From Panopea generosa (taxonomy: Eukaryota > Mollusca > Bivalvia > Adapedonta > Hiatellidae), in NCBI GenBank assembly GCA_029582155.1, contig CM055905.1, positions 67,353,618 through 67,417,617 on the forward strand: a stretch of DNA of 64,000 nt. Direction: 5' to 3'. The notes under the pieces are model-generated. The model worked only from the letters and a program-made list of their open reading frames with translations, was not told the origin of the DNA and made no database searches. The position numbers were made by a program, and so were the translations under genes. This document shows, piece by piece, positions 12,001-27,000 of the stretch; position 1 is the first letter of the stretch, and the number at the start of each line of letters is the position of its first letter.

Positions 12001-15000
12001 ATTACTCTTTTACAAAATGTAGTTTTTTCCATTCCTGCTTTCCCGGTAACATATTATATTCTTTTGCAAAGATTAGAACCCGTGTAGAACTTATCTTTGT
12101 ATGAGTCAATTGTTTTATTGTCAGTGGTATCGCCTTTTAGTTTCGACTGTAAGTCAACTAGTTCAATTTGCGGTTCGACATATATGTCATCGATGTCCTT
12201 GTGTTCTTATTCTGGTCTATGTGGAAGGATAGATTCCATGATATAATGTTCTTTGTACAAGTCTGTCAATTCCAATTACATGTTTGATAACATTTATGTA
12301 TGTGGCAGTACACCAAAGTTGACCTTCACTAATGTTTGTAAGACTGGGTGAATACTTGTATGTGATTTTTTTGCATTTTTAAGTTGTATAGTATTTGTAC
12401 AGGAGTTGGCAGAGCGTAAGCCTATATATTTTTAGTTTTAAATATACCTACTTACCATACGTTTAACGAAATTCCTGTTATATATTATAATTAACTCGTT
12501 TATATCAAATTGTGGAAATTTATTTAAATTATATTGTTTTGCACGTTTATAAATGCATATACATTCAAGTTATCTAATGTTTGGTAGCCATTGAGAATTT
12601 AAAAAAAATAATCAAGAGAAACTGAAAATACTGGTTGCGGGAATTTAAGTTTTATCATGGTCATTTATTACATGAAACCGGATGTTTATCTTTGAACCAC
12701 ACAAATGCATTATCTAGATTTAGTAAGCTCTGTTCTAACTCATTTAATTCTCATAGACACTTAATGGCTATAAGTAAATGCATATATAATTGTAACAAAA
12801 TAGTTATGTTTCATGTTTTGTACAACTAAATTGATATTTAAGTGAAGACAAAGAATCTAATGAGACCTCAGACTGGGTAGAACCATCGTCCTTCCGCAAG
12901 TAAAAGTTAAGAAAAAACTATTCTAAATAAACATAAAAAAAATAAATTCACATGACCGATTGTAAAAATTAAACAGTGTGGTATATTAAGTCCACCTCAA
13001 ATGCCTCAAACAAGGAGCATATTATTTCAGTAATGCAGTGCACGCATACTGCCGTGTGTTTGTTTCATTAATTGAGTGCACAAAAAACTTCATACTACTA
13101 TACTTATGTTCTCTACAGGTCAGTGTGGGAGAAGACATCAGCGTGACTTGTAATGTTATATCATACGAAGATTACTATGCAGACGACATTTCTATTAAGT
13201 GTTTACCAAACATGACTTTTACCACCATAAATATAACCTGTCCAGACGGTATGTAATTTTATTATACGGAATTTATACCAATATCATAGCTTGTCTTCTC
13301 TATAGATCTTTTTTGACACGTGAAATGTATCCTTATTTTAAGTTGTTCATTTCCATGCTGTGGGGAACTCCGTCATTTGGCTAGACACTTGTACAGACGG
13401 TATGTAATTTTGATATACGGAATTTATACAAGTATCACAGTTTGCCTTCTCTATAAATCTTCTCACGTGAAATGCCTCATTATTTTAACTTTAGCTGTTC
13501 GCTTCCATGCTATGTAGAACTCCGACAACTGGCTAGACAATTGTAGTCTGATTAGGTTATACTATGTTGTTTCTGCACAACACACACTGCTTACTTACAA
13601 TGAGCTAATCAGAACAGAATTATACAAGACTTCTATCTACGACAGTATTACTAAAGACTTGATAGAGTCGTGTCTACTTAATTTCTTTTCATGACCGTAT
13701 TCTGTGCAACGCGTTCTAAAGCGTATCTTAATCATATCCAGCGTATTTAATAGTACACTGAAACATGACGGTTTTACAAAGCAATATGTATAGCGAATAA
13801 TGCTTTGATGTACTTATCATCTACAAGTCTGACCTCAGTCATAACCATAATGACATGAAAAACAATCGAGAACATGTAAAGTTTAAAACAATTAAAATGT
13901 GGCTACTAAAGTACTTCGACTATTCAAGTAACATTTTAATGGGGTTTAACGCCATTTTTATTAACACATTTCAGGTTATATATGACATATTCCGTTGTAT
14001 TGGCGAAGGAAGGCCTAAGAATGAATGGGAGTAGAACTGCCGACCTTTCACAAGTAACTGACAAACTTTCTACAATTTCCCAGGTTTCTTGAGCGAGGGG
14101 TACTCGAACCATAGCGATGATAGGTAGGTAAACTTGAGACGGCGCCTTAGACCACTCGGTCATGGAGGACAAATTAAAAGTAACATTATCAAGTATCGCC
14201 AAATTATGTTAAAACTGAATCCTACTCTATCGTTATATTAAAAGATTGAGTCATGTTTCTTTCATTTATGCAAAATACCAGTATAAGCAATTAAGACTAT
14301 TTAACAAAAGTGCCTGTTAATCAATAAACAAATATAAAGAAAATATTTTAATTTTGATTGAGCGATTCAATAAATGTTTGGCGTCAGTTTAACGCCATCG
14401 AGGGCCAACATGGCATAACAATTTTTGAATATCGAGTCAACACGTTTCCAATGCGTTAATTGATTGTTGAACGTCAGTTTTATGCAATCAAGGGCTAACA
14501 TGGCATGATTTTACGCTTAACATTGAAATTAGAGTCAACGCGTTTCCAAGCGGTATTGGTCTCAAGATCACTTACCTCTCACCGCTAAGGTCGTAGGTTC
14601 GAGTCCCGCTCGCTCCAAAAACTTAAAGTGAGAAAGTTTATAGTTACTTCCGGCGGAAGGACGGTGGTTCTTCTCAGTCTGAGGTCTTCCTCTACCAGGA
14701 AAACTGGATATGCCATATATTACCTGAAATATGTTGAAAATGGCGTTAAACCCCATAAAATAGTTTTGCGTCGTTTCATGCAATCGAGGGCTAACATGTT
14801 TTGACGTTAAACATTTAATTTTGCATTTCGAGTCAACGCGCTTCCAATGTGGGATTACAATATTGATAAATCAATCACATAAAAAAACACTTCATAGGTA
14901 TTACATGTTATTTTATACTGATATTAAGAAACGTTGAAGCATGTTAACAGTCTTATTTCTAACTAGATGTTACATAACTGATACCACGTTTCTTTTGAAC

Positions 15001-18000
15001 AAGATGTATTCCATGTTAAGATGCATAATTGATAACTTGAGTTTTCAGCTGGTGATGAAAACATTATGTTACTTTGCTATCCGTGGAACCCGAAATGCTT
15101 CCCTGGTAGACCGGTGCTATTTCATCAACTAGTTTTCATCAACTGTATTTACATTATTTGGATTTTTTCATAATGGTATTTTCTTATTTTGATGTTAAAA
15201 ACCCGGTTATACATCAAACAACTGACATCTCCCGAATCAGGTCTATTAACCACCAATGGAAAAAGCAGGAAAATCTATGCCTGCCCCATGTTTCATAGTA
15301 ATAAACGCTTGCTTAATTGTTTCGTCATTCAAATTTTCCCTGAAGCAACTACCAATAAGCGTGCTCGTTACAATTGCTATTGAACGAACCCAATCAGGAG
15401 ATGTTGGTTCGTTCTACAGACTTAGTTATTGCCATTGTTGGAACATCGACGTTGTCAACTTGATGAACAAGCGCACGTGCGTAGTTTTAGAACGAAAACA
15501 AAGACAAACTGTCATATAAAACACGTGACAACATAAAATCGTTCCAGAATCAAATTAAAAATACTTGCATTAATGACATGCAATACAATGCACTGTAAAA
15601 TGTTTAAGTCGAATACATGTTTCAACATCAACACAAACTAACAGAAGGCGCATTTCCTTTTTAATAAAAATTATTTTACATTTTATATCTTTCATTTAAA
15701 CTTTAATGAATTCTATTAACCTATAGGTACGCTTCAAAACATAGTTTAAACAAAACACTCCTATATAGGAGCCTGTTCTGCCCCTCCCATCCAAATCTGT
15801 TCCTACCCAAAACCAAACTCTCAACATCACTGCATCCCAGACCTAACTATCTGCCTCCCCCATCCAAAATGTATGCTTCCTTTATAACCTGTTCTACTAC
15901 ACTCTTGTCGTCATAAAAGACCGCTATTTCATATACAAGTGACGATTTTCATTTACATGCTGGACAGATGTTCGCATTATAAAATTGGACACGCGTTATC
16001 CTTTTGACAGTCCATCACTCATCAGAAGTGACTTTTAAACTCCCGTGATTTTCCAAGTACAGACCTACTAATGACTAATTGCTGTCTCACCTTAACTAGG
16101 AAATATCCCACATAAGTATTTTATCTTGGCGACAAGATATTGCATTATTAAACTAATAAAATCAATCAATTATTGACTATAAAACTATTAGGACTGATTT
16201 TATCAACCTTTTAATTTTTTTTGATGGCGACCCAAATTGTGGGCTCTATCGGTAAAATAGTTTCTTTGCTGATAAAACTGGAATTTACTTGTATGTACTC
16301 GAATAAAATTCATGCACAGTAGGGACATTATATCAACAATAAAAAATTCACATTTGTAATTCGTTCTTTAAAATTCTACACATTCTGGGACTAGCTTATG
16401 TCAAAACTACCTCCCGTTACATTGAAATGCCCTTGATCTGCAAAGTTTAATAACTTTCTACTGAATGCACAAAATGAATCACTATTTAAGTCATCAATTG
16501 TTTGACACGAACCGGTTATTACAAGAAAAAAGTGAATTCAAGTGCACCTGCTAACCGTTCAGGTTGCTAATTAGATAAACGCTTAAGCTAAGCGTTCTAG
16601 TTGCTGATTGGATAAACGCTTCAGTTAAGCGTTCCGGTAGTTGATTGGATAAACGGTAACGATTAGTTTAAACAGGCTTTTAATTGGATAACGATCGTTT
16701 AACCGTTTCCGTTTAGAATTCGTTTACTACACGTTTCCGAAGCGTTCAGGGTCGGAAGTTAAATGATTCCCGTACCGTACTTTCCTTACATTGAAATACC
16801 CATTGACCTGCGATTTTCAATACTTTTCTACTGAGTGAAATACTATTTTATTCGAACAGCTGACGACAACCAATGTGGTAATTCAATCAGTAACGGTGAA
16901 ATAAAAAGATACATCCTGAACGAGTATAAAATATCCTGTAACACTGGCTACCAACTCGATAGGTCGAACAACGATGAACTGATCTGCAATGATGGTAAAC
17001 TGACATCTAGTAAATATGACAAATTGCCCGTCTGTAAGCCAAGTAAGTATCCACATCATTAATGTTTTTCATGTCGAGTATTGTTTAGTTTGGAAGTTGT
17101 TGAAAACTCCATAAACACAGAAGGCATTCACTACACATCATTAATGTCAAATGTCAGGTGTTTTTTATTCATTGGACGTTGCTCAAAGGTTTAAAGCAAT
17201 TAGCATATCACTCAAAAGTCTATAAGTATAGTAGGATTTTATTCATATTAAGTTGCTCAAATGTTTAATACAATTATCATATTAGCTAGGAAGTATGTTA
17301 ACCTAGTAAGTATTTTCTTCACATCAATAATGACTTATGCCAGATGTTCTTTATTAATTGAAATTGTTCAAAGATTTAAAATAATCATCATATTAGTTAG
17401 AAATCTGTAAACCCTATAAGTATTCTCTTCACATCATTAATGTCAAACAGCTGGTGTTTTTATTGAATAGAAGTTGTTTAAAACATAAAAACATTTATCA
17501 TATTGGCTAGGAGTTCTATAAGTCCAGTAACTTGTCTCTTCTTATCATTAATGTCAAATGTCGGGTGTTGTTTATTAAACGGAAGCTGTTTCAAAGCTTT
17601 AAATCAATTGTCGTATCGGCTAGGAAGTCCACTACTTTATCCAATACTGATATTTTCGCATGCTTGTGCTATGGATTCTAATGGTTTAACTAGTACAATG
17701 TCTTAACACTCAAACATTTATCTTCCAAAACATATATTATCATATTTTTTATGTGAAGATCCAATGTTATGCATTATTTAAATAATGAACCTATAAAATG
17801 ATATTTTCTACAGAAAAAAAATGTTACTTGTGTAAATGCTATACATAATGTTAAATGAACTGTATAAACATATTGTAATATTTTCCTGTATTTGAAAATG
17901 ACAAAAAGGTTAATAATTAGTAACATTACATATTTCAGAGAATTGCGTTTTGCCAGACCCAATGCCTTCGGATATCATCGTCAAAACAACCAATGGCGTT

Positions 18001-21000
18001 CTGCTGTCAGTAAGATCTACCGTTAACCATGACCAGGTGGTTATTATGGACTGCCCTGAAGGATTCGAGCCAAAGCTAAGGCGATTTGTATGTAAAGCGG
18101 ACAGATGGATTGCCAATGAGAGAAACTGGCAAATGGATTTGAATAATGGTTCAATGCCTGAGTGCAAGCCAGGTACGTTTATTCGTTTTATCAATACGTT
18201 TAAACATTCATGCACAATTTTGTTAGTTAAAAAAAACACGTTTTCAATATAATTTTTATATCAAGAAATCATAAACAGTGCATGTGCCTATTAATTCTCT
18301 GCTGCATAGGTGATCAGCTGAAGTCGAACAATTGCTATCCTTTAATAGCTGTCGCATGAAGTTTGTGCTATATCTTTTGTTATACAGTTGGCCGCGATAT
18401 AAAGCCGACTAAGAAAATAGTTCACACATTTCAAAACGTTGTTCTCTCTATTTTTCAATCGGCACAAACAATGTGTTTTGTACTCTTTTAATTCAATTAA
18501 AATTTGGTATACTTGTAATATTGAGTATAAGTAGTTATTATCTATAATGTTTAAAAAACATTTACGAAAAAATATATATTGATAGTAAAAATCGTAGTTA
18601 ATTGAATTAGTAACTACAACCAGGTTTCCCCTAGGAATTTCAAGACATGTTTCAAATAATGGAAAGGGTACATATGTGCATCCCTCCTGCATTGAAATAG
18701 TTCAAGTTTGACATTCACGAGTGTTGCATTTTCAAGTATAGGTTTCTATTCAATATTAGAATGGTGTTGCCATAGAATATACTAAAACAATGTTAATAGA
18801 CAATTTATCATATCTTAGTTACAATTGATATATTTGTGATTTTTGTTTGATTCTGTAAGGAATAAAATTATATTTTTCAATTAACAATTATGTATTTCCA
18901 AAATGAATATGAATGTTATAAAATTAAACATTAATAATTGATTCTCAAAAGTATTTTCCATGCATGTTAAAACGTCCCTCAAAAAAGAAAGTAAAATAAC
19001 AGAAAACATACGATTCTCTTCCAACAACAACAACAATACGCGTATATCCATATTTTATTTTGTTGAGTAAAAAATGAACGAAATTGTTTCAATATTTGTA
19101 AAATAAAAATCATTTAAAGAGATGATTTTAGTCTTTCTTTCTTGAAATAGGATGCTGACAAAACCCTTTATTTGTTCATTATTTTGTTCATTTGCAAAAT
19201 GATATTTTTAAGTAGTAATAGATTTCGTTTCATTTATAAGTTCATAAATAAACATTTTTTTCTCCGTACTAAGCACTATTTCTAGAGTAATGAAGAGATT
19301 TTTAATTTCAGCATTTTAATTTTCTTTTTTTCTTTCACCATGCAATCTATCTTATATATACATTATCTCTACATATGTCATATGAAACAAAACCAAGATT
19401 TTTCTCGAATATCATTTTAGAAAAAAACTATTTGGTGAACAGATGTTAGTATCAAGATGTAATTCTTTTAAGGGTATGTACAACAAATACTTGACCACTA
19501 CATGTTTTCAAAATGATACTTAAAACATGTTTATATGGAATGCCCGGATTCCTACATTATAATATACGATTACCTTATACGTTTATACGTACAGTCTTAC
19601 ACATTACTATGATTGTATTTAATCACAGCTACATGTAACCCGGAGTGTAAGAACCAGGGTCAATGTCTCAGAGATGACAAATGCATATGCATGCCGGGAA
19701 CCAAGGGCAAACTCTGTGAACAATGTAAGTATCCATAGTATCCAGTGGTAGAGCGCCGGATCCATCATCACAGGGTTGTGGGTTCGATCCACCACCACGG
19801 TTATGTGTGGTGTCATTGGGCAAGACACCTTTTTTGCATAAGCTTAGTACTGGTTTTACTACCAAGGAAGACTTCGAGCGTGATTTGTATAAGTTGTAAT
19901 AACTTTTTTCGCAATAGAAGTAAAATAAATCAGTTTAAATTAATGTAATCAATCAAGAATATAATATATATTTTAACACTCTTCAGAAATGTCCTGTGAT
20001 TTCATCAGTTGGTGCTCTTAGATTTGCGGGTATTAAAATTTGCATATTTCGTAGGTAAAATCACCACGTTTTCACGTTCCATTTATTACTACATCATTTG
20101 TTTATACGGAAACAGTATAAACGGTAGTTTAAAAATATGTTTGTCAATTGAAATTACTATTCATTTGTAAAATGTTAAAAATATAAATATGTAATAGATG
20201 TTTTAACCAGTTTGTCGATTTTTTTCAGAAACTACTTTTATAGCGCATCATTTGCTTATATGCAGCATTCGGCTAAACGGTTAATTCAATTGAACACCAG
20301 TCTTTCGGTTAACTTAGTGCAGCGAGCAAATGATAAAATGATAAAACGTACACGTGCCTTAGAATAGTGTTAAGTATACTGCAATTTTGATATTTGCGAC
20401 TGTATATGAGGTTTTTAATGATCGCAAATTTGTTTTAACGACTCCACCTCCACCCTTAAAGTGTATGGTAATGGCAGTCCATTGTTTCTGATCAAATTAT
20501 GTCATCCGGTTATTACTAGTATACCAACGTTCAACCATTATACTTGACGGATATGCTTTAGTGTACTTTAAGGATGAGTGTTTTTAAGAAACGACCAAAG
20601 CTTGTCGTCATAGATATTCATCTAATGCGCCAAATGTGCAGGGAAAACAGTTTTGACCAGAAGTCGTGTTAAAAATTTCAATTTCTTCATGACACCGCTT
20701 CATTTTTTATCACACTCGACAGGAACTACTTTTATCTCTCAATTTTCATTCATTTTTATGTATTTTACATGTATATAGTCTACCAAAAAAAACAACAAAA
20801 ATTATTTTGTTGACATTGTATATGAAAATGTTGTATAAAAACACAATACAATTTTTATAGGTAAGCGTATGAATCTTTAAGAAAACCAGGATATCAGTAC
20901 TGAATAATACCAATCAAATAAAAGAAATATGAGCATTTTTAAAGAAGAAGAAGAAACAAGGATTATTTATAACCGCCATAATGCGACTGCCCATTGAAGT

Positions 21001-24000
21001 ATTTCCGGTTTCCAATAGTAGTACTACGCCTTAAAGTTTGGTGTTGTGCTGTTTTGTTCGATATGTCCTTTGAATACTACATGTGCATCTCCTGACTTAT
21101 CTTATATTGCAACTGTATTGGTAACTATTAATAATGAAATCATTGACGAGAATTTCATTGGTGTGATACCTTTTACACTATGTGCAGTATAATATTTAAC
21201 ATTTGTGTAATAAGTTAGAAGAATTGACTAAAATTGAAATTTTTTTTAAGTTATCTGCGACAAAGCATGTGAAAGAAACAATGGACAATGTTTGGCTCCA
21301 AGAAAATGTACATGCCCAGATAACCGGTACGGAGAAAATTGCCAATTTTGTAAGTATATTTATAAATTAATATATATTATTTTAAGCCCTAACGGATACA
21401 AATTGGCATAAATGGGGAAAAAAAAGCATTTTAAGTAGAAAACGTATCGACAAACTGCCATATAGAAGATTAAAACAATTATATAAATTGCAAGTAACCT
21501 GACGCGAACTGTCAGCCAAACACGTCGATAAGCAAATCAACGATCAATATTCGTTGTTACATTGTAATTTTCCTTAGACAATATTTATGTGTCGACGTGC
21601 CGTTAAACACCATTCATTCATTCATTCATTCAATTATTCATTCCTTAGACAAGCTTATGTATTTTTAGAAACGGTTACATCAAGATCAGATTTAAATTGG
21701 CTACTCTGGTAGTGCTTTACTTAAAGCGATTAAGTAGTAATTGAATATTCGATATGTTAATACATCATGTACAGTCATATACGCGTGTACTTTAATTTAT
21801 TATTAACATCATACACATATGCATGCTACCGCCTTTGTAAAATATGTTACTTTTACTAACACTGTTTTATAATTTTGTGACGGGGTACAATGTAAGAACG
21901 AGATTGTGCTCACCAATTAATTCCAGGACCCAAGGTCTAACGTCTCCTGTGGCAGTTTTGCTACTGGAAGTTCCAATGTTACTCCGCTCTGCTCATTTCT
22001 TCTTAATTGTACTCATATTTATAATTACTGTAATATACATTATATATAATTATATATCATTACATGATGTATACAATATAATACATAGCATTTGTTAAAA
22101 TTGCATACACAATATAATGTAGTACAGGCTTATTAACCATACGTGTTTCCAGTGACATGTCCGCCACCTACAACGAATGCTACGGTAACGTCCAATCAGG
22201 AAAGGTATAAAGATGAAGACCCAGTTCTTACCTGTCCAGAAACCATGAGGTTGAATGATACATCAAAACTTACGTGCTCATCTGAAGACGGAACATGGTC
22301 CCACGGCGTCAGCTGTATATTCGGTGATTTTATATAAGCTGTGCAATTATTATAGTGGTCTAATTTAATATAAATTTATTTATTTTACTTCGATTGTTAA
22401 ACAAGTCCTTACAACTTAGACAAATCACTTTCGAAGTCTTTAAGTGTTTCAAGTACTAAGCATATGCGGAAGAAAATGTCGTTTCAAAGACATCACACAT
22501 ACAAGTAGCCGTGGCGGAAGATCGAACCCACGACATTGTGTTTGGTAGTGTATGTATTTCCATATCACAGTGACATACGGTAACAGTAATGGCTATAAAA
22601 TGCATATTGGCTCAATATGTAATTATACGCAACATATGAAGAGATATGAAAACGAAATACAGGTTTTAGAAGGGACTTATTTTGAAGTGAAAGAACTGAC
22701 AGGAGTAATACTTTATTTAGTAACATCTCAATTAAACAACCAATACCACAGACAATGATCACTGTAGGATATGGATAGTTCATCCCATTAGTGCAATAAG
22801 ATACCAAGAGTATATGAAATAAGAAGGCACGTGGGACCTTTTTGCACCAATGGTGCAACATACACTCGCGCTAAATATGTTGCGTTTTCATATATCTTCT
22901 TGTGTTATACTTTCATATCATGTTAAAGTACGGTTTAAACAAACTATCCTATTGTATTGTAATAAAGCATATTGAAGCATATAAAATGCGAGAACACATG
23001 CCTTATGCAAACAACTAATTAGATAAGATTGGTAATTCTATTAGTATTATCACTATTAAATTTTGTATTTTTAAATGTCAACCCTGTCTTCTTCAGCCAG
23101 TCAAGGGAAGGAGCAAAAGTGGCCTTTTAAGACAGGTTGTTCCTAAATACAGGTTATTTTGCTCTAAAAGCATAGACATGTGACATAGCAAATATAGCTG
23201 CTTTAGTTTAGCGGCTGCTTAATACAGGTGACCACTTACACAGGTTTGACTGTACATGTATATGCTTACATCTAATGATAAACATAACTTTTCAACTTGA
23301 AATTAAATTATATGTTTATACTTGGTAAATCAGCCATGTTGTTCACTTTCACTTCTACTATCATATTTGGTTAGGTCGCATGAGCGACCGAAACCTATAT
23401 AACTGACTGAGGGCGCTGCCAAATTGAAACGTTACGACCACGTGTTAAAAATATTTGCATTCGTCATAAGGAGGTCTCCATTACTTTTTAAAAAAGTGCC
23501 TAATGGGATAGGGGTGGTACTTAAACCAGGCCAGGTTCCATTTTCCAACAGCAATTAAAATGCAAATGCGGTTTGACGTTTTAATGCAATAATTTAAAAT
23601 CATTTTGCATTGCCATTTGTATATTAAATAAGAAATATTGAGAAAAAAATGTTTAGGTCTTAAAACTTACCTTTTTGACAATTTTTCGCAGTATTTTTTT
23701 AACAAATTCCTGTTGAATTAATGTAAATCATTAAAAAAAAAACATCAATTATTACAAACATTAGTATATAATGAACCCATAACTATGTAAATACGAACAC
23801 AATCAAGAGGCTAAACCTGTTTATAAATTTTGCTCGATACAATGGACATATATTTCTTTAAAAGCAAAGCAGTTTTATCGGTGTGGTTTTACCGGTTTCG
23901 CGTTCAGCACATTACAAGAACTAGACATTCATGTCTCTTTTGCCACAATATTCAACTAGTGATATCACTGGATTGATGTTGAATATAGCATTCGTATCTC

Positions 24001-27000
24001 GTTTGTCACAATCATTGACTAGTGATATTATTGAACTGATATTAAATATAACATGTCTCTTTATCACCATCTTTTGTTAGTGATATTTTTATGGACAGAT
24101 GCTGAATAAAACATGCATGTCCGTTGTGTCACAATCATTGACTAGAGTTATAACACTCATGACTATTCTTCTGTTATTAAGTTACATAACATCTTTACAT
24201 TATATTTCAACAATATTTTAACAACTAGAAATTGATTGTTCGTATCATTTAAGCTCTTGGCACACGGTGCAAGGACCAGAACGACTGTGGAAGTAGTAGC
24301 ATACTTTATTGTTACTATGGAAAATGCAGATGTAACACACGTCACAAACTTGTGAATGGTTTGTGTGAACCAAGTAGGTATTTAAACCTTTGCCTGGCAT
24401 AAAATTGTATTATTGAGAGTTCTAAATGATAATGAACAGCGACCCAATAAATATGTTAATACGGAATTAGTGAAAAAGAAGTATCTGTAGTTTGCCTAGA
24501 CTTATAAATACAAGTAATTACAAATTAACGATTTATTTAACAACTATATTATTATATTGTCGTATATATGTTAGCACAGGTTCCTGTCAAATATCAGATA
24601 TATAATGTTAAGGTAACAACAACTACTTTTGAACAAGATTGGATGCTCCTGGCAATATTTCTAAAGCTTGTCAGTGTTTTCTTGGTTATCCATTGAACAT
24701 TCTAGCTGGTCTATCACAGAACCTGATATCCCCCGAATCAGGTCTATTAACCACCAATGGAAAAAGCAGGAAAGTCTATTCATGTCCCACAATTAATAGC
24801 AATTGAACGCTTACTAAATTATGACGTCTTTCAAACTTTCACTGAAGCAACTGACCAATCAGCTTGCTCGTAACAATTGCTATTTAACGGACCCAATCTA
24901 GCCCTTGGTGTTGTTATAACATTGTTCAGACAGATCCTGTTTATATATATATAATTTGTCCCATTAGTGACAGAAGGTACCAAATGAACATGGAATAAGA
25001 AGGAGCTTGGCATCGTATTGCACCAATGGGGTGAATTGTATATCTAAACAATTTTATCGCACACCTTGACATGTTTCTGCGTCGATGTGCTATAAAATAT
25101 TGCTACATGTAGTTTAATTAGTTAACCATATTAAACTGCTGTTATATGGTATAACAGGGCGTAGCTTGGCTGAAAACGATGTGTAGGGACAGCTGTAGGG
25201 GTTCCGAGGCATGCTTATGCGATCTTTCATTGGCCTGGTTATCCTTAATGTTAACTTTGAATTCACTGTTTTATAACTAAATGAATGTAATGTTTTAAGG
25301 TCTTTTCATTTTAAATGAAGTTACTTAGGAGTCAGATATTATTGTATTTTGTGGCATTTATATTTTTTCGATTTCTCATAGAAAAAAGTTTAGGTTCGTG
25401 CCTACAGTGCCAATAGGAAGCTATGCCACTGCATACGCATGCGTTACGTGTCCTTTCATATAGGTTAACAGATAACAATTAATTAAAAGTTCAACCATCT
25501 GTTCAACTGCTACACGCTTAAAGTATTAATTATACTTATAATCTAGATGATATCAACATAGTAAGTGATGTTAGTAAGGCTGTATGCATGCATATAATAA
25601 TTGGAAACTAATAATGATGATGGGCTTGGTATATTCCAATTGGTTATCTAATCTGGTTAATTTTTTTTGTCATTTTAACGCCATTGAGGGGCAAAAGACG
25701 ATCAGTTAACTTGACCGCTTTTTCCTGGGACCCTGAAAGATTATCCTGTATTCGAGCGCACTTTAATCAGCGGTGAGAGAAGAATGTTATTTAGACACAA
25801 TGCCGTATATCAATCATCTTGGAGACTGTGGCCGAATGGGAATTCGAACTCTCGACCCCTCAATTAATATTTAGACGCACCATCGACTGAGCTAACCGGG
25901 CATGGCTAATTTAAACAGATACCACAGTATTTGATACCGTTTACATTACTTGTACTTTGCATAGAGACATGTCATGCACCAGAATCGAATGGTATAATAG
26001 AAGATATGAAATCAAGCTATAACCAGGACGATACCGTGACGATAAAATGTCAAAGTGGTTATAAAGTATTAGACGGACCCATATTAAAGTGTACAGACGA
26101 GGACTGGTCGCACAGTGGTGCATGTGTACCAGGTATAGTTAGTGTTTTTCACATAATTATTTTGGCACATGTTTATATTTATGTTTACATCAAACCTGCT
26201 AACATGTGAGTGTCTCCTTGTTTTATTGATATTGCTATTTTGATGGATGTTTCCTTTATCTTTCACATTTAAAAAAATTATACCTTCTCGTTTAATGATG
26301 TTGCCACGAGGTTAGAATGAGGTTATTAGTAGTGATATACCTATGTCTGTACGTAACATTGTGTGTCTACACTGAAATATAATCTGTTATCTACGTGCAA
26401 AATTCATTTAGACAGGAACTTCTTTCCTGGCTCTCTCAAGAATGATCCTCGCGCTCCAAAATGCGCTCCCTTGGCTGCGAAATGCACTCCCGGCGCTGCG
26501 AAATGCACTCCCGGCGCTGCGAAATGCGCAGCCTGTGTTCCTAAATGCAATCTCGGCGCTGCCAAAAGCACTCCTGGTGCTCCCAAATGCTCTTTCTGAG
26601 TTCCCAAATACACTCCCGACGCCTCCAAATGCACTCCCGGAGTTCCAAAATGCGCTTCATACCTTTTGAGTGGGGGAGGACTCAACACAAACCAAGATAT
26701 GTATTTACGTTAGATAGAGAACAAAAATAGTGATCCGGTGATAGGCACATCACTACTTATTAAACCCGTTTGATTCTAACGTATCTTGTTTGACACGGAT
26801 GCTTTCTTATTTAAAACATATCGTGGTTTGTTAGAATGTTTAATAATTATTAAGTTTAACGGTGTAACGATGTGCGAAAGCAGAAGTAAATTAAGTGCAT
26901 TGCACAATGTCATCAATTAATTTCAACACATTTAATATAATCAAATGACACAATTGTTATTATAACTATATTAGCGTATTTCGACCGCTTTTTATCGTCT

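Noticed and set aside
26363-26730. Ala/Pro/Cys-rich ORFs on plus and a heptad ORF on minus
   Set aside because: 21-bp minisatellite; three plus frames and one minus frame are equally open, so openness carries no coding information.
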